A program made the position numbers and the translations under genes. Positions 1-5,424 of a stretch of 6,751 nucleotides of DNA are shown here, piece after piece. The notes under the pieces were generated by a model. The model was not told the origin of the DNA. It searched no databases and saw nothing but the letters and a program-made list of their open reading frames with translations. The stretch's first letter is position 1. Each line of letters begins with the position of its first letter. Source of the DNA: Candidatus Mesolinea sp. (GTDB taxonomy: Bacteria > Chloroflexota > Anaerolineae > Anaerolineales > Anaerolineaceae); the NCBI GenBank assembly GCA_003499715.1, contig DNSH01000147.1:612-7362 (forward strand), read 5' to 3'.

Positions 1-363
1 TTTTTCGATAATGATAAGTTTTACGCCTTCCGCGAGAAAGCCGAGCGTGCCGGGATTAACGTGCCCATCGAAGCAGGCATCATGCCCATCACTAACCTGC
101 ACCAGATCGAGCGCACCGTCGCGCTCAGCGGTGCCAGCGTGCCGGCTAAGCTCTCGCGCCTCTTCAGCCGCTACAGCGATAACCCCAAAGCGCTGTTCGA
201 CGCTGGCATTTTTTACGCCACCGAGCAGATTATGGACCTGATCGACCACGATGTACGCGGTATTCACCTCTATACCATGAATAACGTAGAAACCGCCACC
301 CGCATCAGCGATGCCATTCAGAACGTGCTCGAGGCTGAAAATACCCCCAAGAATGCGGTGTAA
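1..363 (+). CDS. metF: Methylenetetrahydrofolate reductase (MetF), C-terminal part, cut by left edge
   Basis: The frame is open from base 1 to the TAA at 361-363 and gives the last 120 residues. The enzyme uses FAD to reduce 5,10-methylene-tetrahydrofolate to 5-methyl-tetrahydrofolate, the methyl donor for methionine synthesis, or runs the methyl branch of the Wood-Ljungdahl pathway in some anaerobes; it is cytosolic. What I see is the final part of the (beta/alpha)8 barrel: an FFDNDKF strand, then the AGIMPITN segment (compare PGILPVSN in the E. coli enzyme), then the last barrel strand GIHLYTMNN (E. coli FHFYTLNR) and a closing helix. The internal ATG at 82 and GTG at 61 lie inside the conserved barrel and are not real starts. 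The gene converges on the next one with only nine bases between stop codons and no hairpin there. FAD-binding residues and the true start lie outside the window. Family assignment is firm; the pathway is not decided by what is visible. Confidence 0.93.
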   Translation, partial: FFDNDKFYAFREKAERAGINVPIEAGIMPITNLHQIERTVALSGASVPAKLSRLFSRYSDNPKALFDAGIFYATEQIMDLIDHDVRGIHLYTMNNVETATRISDAIQNVLEAENTPKNAV

Positions 364-372
364 TGATGAGTG

Positions 373-1149
373 TCACAAATCAAAAGAAAAGGTGATGTCC
401 GTAAATTCGCCGAATTTGTTAATGTGAAAATAAATCTTTTTAGCTTTATCTGGAATCACGCCAGAAAAGGCAGGAATGTTCTTTACCGAGTTGCACCATG
501 AGCTGCTCGAAGTAAACTCGATTTTTTCATTTGGCTTGATCTCAATTTGCCTATCTTCGTTGAGTGAATCGGCGTTGCAACTTCCGAGATAGAGCGGATA
601 GTTGTTCCCGAAATCGTCATAAACCTCAAAGGTATTAGCTTGGTAGTTCAAGACGACAGTCTGGTCACCCCAATTTTGAAAAGTGAAGTTGAAGAATAAC
701 AAACCGTTATCCACCTTAAAGTTAGCATCAGACGAAATCTCGAGTTCTTGGGATGTAAATGATTCTCCAACCAATTCAGTAGAGGGTAGATCGAAAAACA
801 CATTCGGTTCATTGTCAATACTGGGGAAAGACGAATCAGGGAACATTGGTATGGAGGTTAGCCATCTTGGTGCGGTGAAGAAAATAAGAAAAAATACTAC
901 GAGGATTATGTAAGACCAAAAAGAAGTTTTCTTATTTCTATGGGATGTGCCAATTTCTGACGAGGCTTTGGCTACCATGTCGGCATCAGCCTGGAAATGC
1001 GATGATTGACTTCCAATTGGAGGGTTGGGAATAGTTTCTGAGTAAAATTCCGTGCCACAATATGGGCAGACATATTCATGTTGATTGCCTTTACGGGAAA
1101 CAGGTGCTCCACACGCTGGACAAGTAGATTTTAGAAGTTTTTCTGCCAT
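373..1149 (-). CDS. Zinc-ribbon membrane protein with extracytoplasmic domain, function unknown
   Basis: This 258-residue protein is not one I can name. Residues 10-31 form a zinc ribbon, with CPAC at 10-13 and CPYC at 28-31. A polar linker follows (about 37-75), then one hydrophobic membrane span (about 77-93, WSYIILVVFFLIFF). The remaining 160 residues are beta-rich with a pattern (FNFTFQNWGDQTVVLNY, then FEVYDDFGNNYPL) resembling the DUF4352/immunoglobulin-like domains found outside the membrane in other bacteria. Cys191 and Cys219 in that domain could form a disulfide. Topology is inferred: zinc ribbon in the cytoplasm, C-terminus outside. The start is the ATG at 1147-1149, preceded by a modest AAGAGA site seven bases or so upstream. 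Codon use is AT-rich compared with metF and pepF, and four GANTC sites fall inside, so it may be an acquired gene. A sensor or envelope-associated role is possible but unproven. The architecture is well supported; the function is not. Confidence 0.8.
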   Translation of the reverse strand: MAEKLLKSTCPACGAPVSRKGNQHEYVCPYCGTEFYSETIPNPPIGSQSSHFQADADMVAKASSEIGTSHRNKKTSFWSYIILVVFFLIFFTAPRWLTSIPMFPDSSFPSIDNEPNVFFDLPSTELVGESFTSQELEISSDANFKVDNGLLFFNFTFQNWGDQTVVLNYQANTFEVYDDFGNNYPLYLGSCNADSLNEDRQIEIKPNEKIEFTSSSSWCNSVKNIPAFSGVIPDKAKKIYFHINKFGEFTDITFSFDL

Positions 1150-1167
1150 TTTATCTCTTGTGTTTAA

Positions 1168-1198
1168 TCTATAACGCCACTCGTTTCAAAAAGTTCAA
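1168..1198 (-). promoter_or_regulatory. Weak candidate promoter for the zinc-ribbon gene
   Basis: On the minus strand a TTGAAC (1193-1198) and a TATAGA (1168-1173) are separated by 19 bases, each matching four of six consensus bases, placed shortly upstream of the start at 1149. The spacing is longer than ideal and both boxes are imperfect, so this is only the best candidate I can see. A perfect TATAAT on the same strand at 1260-1265 has no -35 at normal distance and is further from the gene. Confidence 0.25.
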
Positions 1199-1365
1199 TC
1201 CGTGCTAAACAATGGATATTTCTAACCCTCTTGACATAGGTTACATTCCATTGGCGTTCATTATAACCTGTTCGGTAATTTGCCTGCTGCCAAACTTATC
1301 AGAAGCACACTAGAGCCTAGCCGCTCACAGCATTGCCCATTCGAAATCACTAAAATGAGCTGAAT

Positions 1366-1393
1366 AAAAAAGAGGCGCTGCGATGAGCGCCTC
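1366..1393 (-). terminator. Intrinsic terminator after pepF
   Basis: A perfect eight-base-pair stem, GAGGCGCT (1372-1379) with AGCGCCTC (1386-1393), encloses a six-base loop. On the minus strand it is followed by six T residues (complement of 1366-1371). It lies 21 bases past the pepF stop, which is exactly where transcription of the ccrM-pepF unit should end, so the downstream zinc-ribbon gene is probably transcribed separately. Confidence 0.92.
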
Positions 1394-1413
1394 GAAAATC
1401 TATACAGTTTGGC

Positions 1414-3186
1414 TTACAGGCTCTCCAGCCGGCTAACCATGCCAGCGATGATGTCATAGCCGCCTTGCCAAAATTCCGCTTGGGTCACGTCAATGCCAAC
1501 CTCTGCCAAAAGCTTGACCGGCGCAACCGACCCGCCAGCCGAGAGGATGCGCAAATACTTGGGCTTGAAGCTCTCGCCCTCTTCTTTATAACGTTTGTAG
1601 AGCGCAAAGACCAGCAGCTGCCCAAAGGCATAGGCATACACATAAAACGGGGTGCCATAAATATGCGGGATGGAAACCCATTCGTATTTGAACTCATCCG
1701 AAAGCTCCACCGCCTCGCCAAATTCTTCTTTGAGGTTGGCTAGGTAGAGTTCAGAGAGCTCGTCTACGGAGGCGTCCTTGGCAATCTTCTCATGGGCATC
1801 GCGCTCGAAGATGGCAAAATACACTTGACGTAAAATCGTAGCAAACGCATCGTCCAATTGGCGGAAAAGAATCCCCTCGATTTCCTGGGGGTCAGTTTCG
1901 CGCTCCAGCAATAGATCGGTGAGGACCATCTCGCCGAAGGTAGAAGCTGTCTCAGCCAGTGGCAGGCAGGCATGCTGGGTATAGAGCGGGTGATGCTCCG
2001 CCATCATGGAGTGCACCGCGTGACCCAGCTCGTGCGCCATGGTCGAAACGTCATCGGCGTGCCCTTGGTAGTTAAGCAGCACCCACGGAGTCATTTCGGG
2101 TAGGATGGTGGAGCAAAAAGCACCGCCCATTTTCCCTTTACGCACTTCACTATCGATATGCTGGTCGTCAAAGACGCGTTGGGCTTTACTGGCAAACTCA
2201 TGGTCAAAGCGCTCGTAAGCTTCAAAGGTCAGGTTAGCGGCTTGCTCAAAGCTATATTCCTTGCTGGAGCTAGAGACCGGCGCGTAAATATCATAGCGGC
2301 GCAGCTTCTCCATACCTAACTTCTTGGCTTTGTGCCTAAAGTAACGCTGGAAGACCTTCAGGTTTTGGCGTGTGACCTCGATAAGTGTATCCACCACCTC
2401 GTCGGGGATGTCATTGTCCAGGTTGCGCACGGAGATTGGGCTGGAAAAACCGCGCAAGCCAAGGTTCTCGTTGTGCCAGTCGCGCACCAGGTTTTGGTAG
2501 ATCTGCCCCAAGATGGGTGCCTCGTTCCCATAGACGCGATAGAGTTCCTGATAAGCGCGGGCGCGCAGGTCAGGGTCAGCGCTGTGCACGTAGGTCATCA
2601 GCTCGCCGCGGGTGAGTTCTTTGGTCTCCCCATCCACCTCGAGGTGAAAGACATAACGGTTGGTGATTGAGTCGTAAAGCGTGTTGAGCGCATTCCAACC
2701 CGTGATGTTCTTGATATTGATTACCTTTTCTTCGGGCTCGCTGAGAGTGTAGGGCTTGAAATGACGTATCTGTTCTAACCAATAGCGGTAATCCCCACTG
2801 GCAGCCAGCAAGCGCTCAGCATTGGCATCATCTAACCCTTTCCACCATAGGCTGAAGAACAGCGTCCGGTTGGAGAGTTCGGCTGCGAATTGCTGGATGC
2901 GCGCTAAGGCAATCAGTGCCTTCTGGTTCTGGGTGTCTGCAGCGAAAGAAAGCTGGGCAAAGCCGTAAATCTTGTGGCCGAGTTTCTCCATCGCCTCCAA
3001 GCTCTTGACCATCTCCATGAATTTCTGCTCGCTTATATCAGACGTCAGTATGCTGCGATATTTCTCAAACTCTGCAACCTGGGCTTCCAGCTTTTGGTAA
3101 GTCGCCTCGATAGCGGGGTCGTCGAAACCCTTAAACAAGTCGTCCAAACTCCATGAGGATTGGGTATAAGTGTTTTTTGTGTTCAT
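1414..3186 (-). CDS. pepF: Oligoendopeptidase F, M3 family zinc metallopeptidase
   Basis: A cytosolic zinc endopeptidase that cuts short peptides (oligopeptides) rather than intact proteins. At 590 residues it has the usual PepF length. The helical N-terminal oligopeptidase F domain takes up about the first 200 residues; the catalytic M3 domain follows. The zinc site is visible: HELGH with His385, Glu386 and His389, and an ETASTFGE motif at 412-419 whose Glu412 is the expected third ligand. A substrate-binding HIYGTPFYVYAYA segment begins at His508, as in other M3B enzymes. The start ATG (3184-3186) follows a GAAAGGA ribosome site (3191-3197) four bases upstream, and no upstream in-frame alternative is needed. 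The gene lies 39 bases after ccrM on the same strand, so it is probably co-transcribed with it, and ends in a strong terminator. A GATTC site (3188-3192) sits between the ribosome site and the start codon. No truncation or missing catalytic residue is seen. Confidence 0.96.
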   Translation of the reverse strand: MNTKNTYTQSSWSLDDLFKGFDDPAIEATYQKLEAQVAEFEKYRSILTSDISEQKFMEMVKSLEAMEKLGHKIYGFAQLSFAADTQNQKALIALARIQQFAAELSNRTLFFSLWWKGLDDANAERLLAASGDYRYWLEQIRHFKPYTLSEPEEKVINIKNITGWNALNTLYDSITNRYVFHLEVDGETKELTRGELMTYVHSADPDLRARAYQELYRVYGNEAPILGQIYQNLVRDWHNENLGLRGFSSPISVRNLDNDIPDEVVDTLIEVTRQNLKVFQRYFRHKAKKLGMEKLRRYDIYAPVSSSSKEYSFEQAANLTFEAYERFDHEFASKAQRVFDDQHIDSEVRKGKMGGAFCSTILPEMTPWVLLNYQGHADDVSTMAHELGHAVHSMMAEHHPLYTQHACLPLAETASTFGEMVLTDLLLERETDPQEIEGILFRQLDDAFATILRQVYFAIFERDAHEKIAKDASVDELSELYLANLKEEFGEAVELSDEFKYEWVSIPHIYGTPFYVYAYAFGQLLVFALYKRYKEEGESFKPKYLRILSAGGSVAPVKLLAEVGIDVTQAEFWQGGYDIIAGMVSRLESL

Positions 3187-3190
3187 AGAT

Positions 3191-3197
3191 TCCTTTC
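3191..3197 (-). promoter_or_regulatory. Ribosome binding site of pepF
   Basis: GAAAGGA on the minus strand, four bases before the ATG. It fixes the pepF start, and its 5-base neighbour GATTC (3188-3192) is a potential substrate for the methyltransferase encoded just upstream. Confidence 0.75.
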
Positions 3198-3225
3198 GAT
3201 TGTTTGGTCTACAGTGTTTTTAGCC

Positions 3226-4323
3226 TTATTGTTCCCTGACCTCATCGCGGTACTTGGCTCGCAGCCGATCGATAGGCTGTCGCGACTGGGTTTCCGCGTC
3301 CCAATAATACCAGAGTGTCCAGCCATTGGCTGGACCTCCGCGCAAAACGCGTGCGATTTGATGAATAGAGCCGCGCTGCTCATTGCATAGGAGCGAACCA
3401 TCGGCTTGCACGATGGCTTTGGTTTCTCCTTCAGGACCAAAAAAGAGCCAATCGCCGGGTTGCAGGTAACCTTGCTCAACTAAGGTTCCGAAGGGAACGC
3501 GGGTTAGGTTGCGTGGGTTGGGCGTGTAATATAAAGGTGCGTTGAACTCAAGCTGCACGTATTGCGCAACACGTTCCCGGGCGTGCTGCACATAATGTTC
3601 ATCGATCTCGATCCCAATGAAATGCCGTTGCAGCTTCTTCGCCATGGCGCCGGTTGTGCCCGTACCGAAGAAGGGGTCCAGCACCACATCACCCGGGTTA
3701 GTAGTCGCCAAAATGATGCGATAAAGCAGAGCTTCTGGCTTTTGGGTGGGGTGCAGCTTCCGGCTTCCTTCCTTGAGGCGCTCGCTGCCCTTACAAATGG
3801 GGAGGTACCAATCTGAGCGCATTTGCAAGTCTTCATTGAGTGCTTTCATGGCGTGATAGTTGAAGGTGTACTTGGCGCCCATTGTCTTTTGCGCCCAAAT
3901 GAGCGTTTCGTGCGCATTACTGAAACGCACACCACGGAAGTTAGGCATCGGGTTGGACTTGATCCACACAACGTCATTCAAGATCCAGAAATCTAAATCT
4001 TGCAGGATGCGCCCAATCCGGAAGATATTGTGATAAGTGCCAATCACCCAAAGCGTGCCTGTGGGCTTGAGCACCCGCCGGCAAGCGCTAAGCCACTCGC
4101 GGGTGAAAGCATCGTAGGCTGCGTAGTCCTCGAATTTATCCCAAGGCTCTCGCACTCCCTCTACCCGCGTGACGTTGGGACGCCAAAGGTCGGCATTGAG
4201 TTGCAGGTTGTAGGGCGGGTCCGCAAAGACCAGGTCAACAGATTCTTCAGGTAATGTGGGCAGCACCTCACGGCAATCCCCTAAGATGACCTGATCGAGC
4301 CAAGGCGAAAGCGGGTTTTCCAT
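3226..4323 (-). CDS. ccrM: CcrM/HinfI-type adenine-N6 DNA methyltransferase, predicted GANTC
   Basis: Transfers a methyl group from S-adenosylmethionine to N6 of adenine in DNA. Motif order is that of the beta class: catalytic DPPY (Asp35-Tyr38, in FADPPYNLQL) comes first, and the cofactor motif DPFFGTGTTG (216-225) comes later, with HPTQKPEALLYR (from 191) between. Stretches such as SYHNIFR-like TYHNIFR (96-102), SNPMPNF (123-129), NAHETLIWA (136-144) and QMRSDW (167-172) match Caulobacter CcrM as I recall it. From residue 275 a C-terminal domain (RVPFGTLVEQG, GSIHQIARVL, NGWTLWYYW) corresponds to the CcrM recognition domain, making GANTC the likely target. Length 365 compares with about 358 for CcrM. 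No endonuclease is encoded beside it, so it appears to be a solitary methylase. The start (4321-4323) aligns with the family N-terminus but has no clear ribosome site. It probably heads an operon with pepF and diverges from the first HdeD gene. Confidence 0.95.
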   Translation of the reverse strand: MENPLSPWLDQVILGDCREVLPTLPEESVDLVFADPPYNLQLNADLWRPNVTRVEGVREPWDKFEDYAAYDAFTREWLSACRRVLKPTGTLWVIGTYHNIFRIGRILQDLDFWILNDVVWIKSNPMPNFRGVRFSNAHETLIWAQKTMGAKYTFNYHAMKALNEDLQMRSDWYLPICKGSERLKEGSRKLHPTQKPEALLYRIILATTNPGDVVLDPFFGTGTTGAMAKKLQRHFIGIEIDEHYVQHARERVAQYVQLEFNAPLYYTPNPRNLTRVPFGTLVEQGYLQPGDWLFFGPEGETKAIVQADGSLLCNEQRGSIHQIARVLRGGPANGWTLWYYWDAETQSRQPIDRLRAKYRDEVREQ

Positions 4324-4327
4324 GATG

Positions 4328-4365
4328 ATAGTATTATTGTAACGGATAAGAAGGAAATCGAGTAA
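4328..4365 (-). promoter_or_regulatory. Candidate ccrM promoter, giving a very short or no leader
   Basis: On the minus strand TACAAT (4336-4341) matches five of six -10 bases, with a poor TTACTC (4360-4365) 18 bases upstream. Transcription from it would begin only a few bases before the ATG at 4323. A TACTAT at 4328-4333 lies even closer. No Shine-Dalgarno sequence is visible between here and the start, so a near-leaderless message is plausible. Confidence 0.4.
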
Positions 4366-4404
4366 TAACGTGCATTATTAGAAAACCAATTCTAGATTAA
4401 AGTG

Positions 4405-4419
4405 TTCTATAATATAGAA
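4405..4419 (+). promoter_or_regulatory. -10 box inside a palindrome, promoter of first HdeD gene
   Basis: A perfect 15-base palindrome, TTCTAT-AAT-ATAGAA, contains a consensus TATAAT at 4408-4413. No good -35 box is found 16-18 bases upstream. A dyad on the -10 box is a natural place for a repressor or activator to bind, but the half-sites are AT-rich and could be coincidence. The start codon follows about 37 bases downstream of the -10. Confidence 0.5.
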
Positions 4420-4437
4420 AATTCAAACTTTCGTAAA

Positions 4438-4442
4438 AGGAG
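4438..4442 (+). promoter_or_regulatory. Ribosome binding site deciding the start of the first HdeD gene
   Basis: AGGAG, within AAAAGGAGAA, ends seven bases before the ATG at 4450. An upstream in-frame ATG at 4402 lacks such a site, would overlap the -10 box, and would add 16 polar residues not present in the paralogue, so 4450 is preferred. Confidence 0.85.
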
Positions 4443-4449
4443 AACTAAA

Positions 4450-5004
4450 ATGGAAGTTCAATCTCAAAAAAAACCTTCAGATTTGTGGTGGATAGTTTTA
4501 TTGGAGGGAATTGCCACGTTTATTTTAGGGTTGTTACTTATAACTCAGCCTGTAAGTACAATCGAAGTGATTGTTACGTTCATAGGCGTTTACTGGCTTA
4601 TTGAGGGGATCTTTTCAATCGTCCGAATTTTTACCAAACCCGGAAAAGCGCCATGGTTTTGGTCCCTGATAATTGGCATTTTAGGTATTGTAGCAGGTGT
4701 CTTTGTGTTGGGGCAACCTTTGTTTAGTGCAACAATAATATCCACAACTTTAACAACGATAATTGCTATCATTGGTATTGCAATGGGTATAATGGAAATC
4801 GCTCGGGGAGTTCAAGGGGATGGCATTGGCGCTGTAATTTTAGGCATCTTGAGCATTTTGATAGGAATTTGGTTATTGCTTAACCCACTTGCAGGTGCCA
4901 TTGTTTTACCAAGCATATTAGGCATCGTTGGATTAATTGGTGGAGGGTTCCTTATTTACTTCGCCATTAGGGTTCATAGTGAGATTAATAAAGCTGTGTC
5001 ATAA
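4450..5004 (+). CDS. HdeD/DUF308-family six-helix membrane protein, copy 1
   Basis: Inner-membrane protein of 184 residues related to HdeD, a family linked in E. coli to acid resistance at high cell density; its biochemical activity is unknown. Six hydrophobic helices are visible at about 12-32, 39-61, 71-89, 95-118, 126-144 and 151-172. They form three helix pairs with an exact 56-residue period: Gly20/76/132, Gly27/83/139, Pro34/90/146 and Gly53/109/165 line up. A conserved RGVQGDG (119-125) lies between helices 4 and 5. The start at 4450 is chosen on its AGGAG site and because it gives exactly the length of the second copy (5425-5979), to which it is about 58% identical by my ungapped hand count (107 of 184). 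Codon use is more AT-rich than in copy 2. It diverges from ccrM, has its own promoter and ends in a terminator, so it is probably monocistronic. Family is firm; an acid-stress role here is only inference. Confidence 0.9.
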   Translation: MEVQSQKKPSDLWWIVLLEGIATFILGLLLITQPVSTIEVIVTFIGVYWLIEGIFSIVRIFTKPGKAPWFWSLIIGILGIVAGVFVLGQPLFSATIISTTLTTIIAIIGIAMGIMEIARGVQGDGIGAVILGILSILIGIWLLLNPLAGAIVLPSILGIVGLIGGGFLIYFAIRVHSEINKAVS

Positions 5005-5058
5005 ACACATAAACTTTTTGCCTTTCAAGGCTGATTTCAATATTTAATCGATGCTTTA

Positions 5059-5088
5059 TAAAAGAGGGCTTATAGCCCTCTTTTAATT
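5059..5088 (+). terminator. Intrinsic terminator after first HdeD gene
   Basis: A perfect 12-base-pair stem (5059-5070 with 5074-5085; core GAGGGCT/AGCCCTC) closes on a three-base loop and ends in TTTTAATT. The A-run on the left side would also give a T-run on the other strand, so it could stop transcription both ways. It begins 55 bases after the stop codon at 5004. Confidence 0.9.
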
Positions 5089-5206
5089 ACATAATGCTTT
5101 TCGGTAGCAAAAAACCAAAATCTATAAAATATCAAAATTCAAAACATCCGTTATGCGGGTAATACTTGATTGCAAAAAACCTCTAAGACCCAGCACGGTC
5201 TAAGAT

Positions 5207-5267
5207 AACTAAAGCTTACTAGGATTATGTTTTGGGCTAACAAGAGAAATTGGGCTTAGCTTTAGTT
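5207..5267. repeat. Perfect 10-base inverted repeat with 41-base interior
   Basis: AACTAAAGCT (5207-5216) and AGCTTTAGTT (5258-5267) are exact reverse complements. Within the interior TTGGGCTAA (5232-5240) is nearly repeated as TTGGGCTTA (5250-5258), 18 bases on. Together with the neighbouring hairpins this suggests a folded RNA or a pair of protein-binding sites. Confidence 0.6.
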
Positions 5268-5278
5268 GTTGCATGGTA

Positions 5279-5323
5279 CCCTAAGGGTTAGGCTACGTAT
5301 TCAGGAGACGAGCCGTCTTAGGG
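5279..5323. repeat. Nested hairpin upstream of second HdeD gene
   Basis: An outer seven-base-pair stem, CCCTAAG (5279-5285) with CTTAGGG (5317-5323), surrounds an inner stem of GGCT (5291-5294) with AGCC (5311-5314), continued after one bulged A by CGT (5296-5298) with ACG (5308-5310). The loop is nine bases. No T-run follows on either strand, so it is not an ordinary terminator. Confidence 0.5.
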
Positions 5324-5377
5324 GGAACATAGGTGCATAGCTGAATTTTGTAGGCTTGATATCTCTGCCAAAAGTAA

Positions 5378-5399
5378 GTTGATATAATAGTTTATCAAC
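5378..5399 (+). promoter_or_regulatory. Extended -10 promoter within an operator-like inverted repeat, second HdeD gene
   Basis: TGATATAAT (5380-5388) is an extended -10 with a perfect TATAAT at 5383-5388. A TTGATA at 5356-5361 resembles a -35 but lies 21 bases away, too far for normal use; the extended -10 may compensate. The box is enclosed by a seven-base inverted repeat, GTTGATA (5378-5384) and TATCAAC (5393-5399), spaced by eight bases, which looks like an operator. Transcription should start near 5395, leaving a leader of about 30 bases. Confidence 0.65.
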
Positions 5400-5412
5400 A
5401 AATTTATAAGGC

Positions 5413-5418
5413 AGGAGG
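5413..5418 (+). promoter_or_regulatory. Ribosome binding site of second HdeD gene
   Basis: A full consensus AGGAGG ends six bases before the ATG at 5425, stronger than the site of copy 1. Confidence 0.9.
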
Positions 5419-5424
5419 ATAAAA

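Larger units (their letters stand above)
5087..5345. other. Non-coding stretch with several inverted repeats, no gene seen
   Basis: This is most of the 420-base gap between the two HdeD genes. I see no credible coding sequence and no tRNA arm. It does hold a hairpin AGACC/GGTCT (5186-5190, 5197-5201), a perfect 10-base inverted repeat (5207-5216 and 5258-5267), a nested two-part hairpin (5279-5323), and a 10-base direct repeat GCAAAAAACC (5107-5116 and 5172-5181). The left part to about 5150 is very A-rich. It could be a small RNA, a regulatory region or the worn remains of a mobile element; the sequence does not decide. Confidence 0.45.

Noticed and set aside
1231..1267. TTGACA at 1231-1236 with TATAAC at 1262-1267 as a + strand promoter
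   Set aside because: The 25-base spacing is far from normal and nothing on the + strand downstream could be its product.
1150..1365. Possible gene or RNA in the gap between the zinc-ribbon gene and the pepF terminator
   Set aside because: I see no coding frame, tRNA feature or convincing stem here; only weak promoter-like boxes.
2332..2670. 112-codon + strand frame opposite pepF
   Set aside because: Antisense shadow of a well-supported coding sequence with no recognisable domain or ribosome site.
4402..4449. Upstream ATG extending the first HdeD protein by 16 residues
   Set aside because: It overlaps the -10 box, has no ribosome site, and the extension is absent from the second copy.
5094..5162. 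Small + strand open frame of 22 codons after the first HdeD terminator
   Set aside because: No ribosome site, A-rich low-complexity translation and no recognisable feature.
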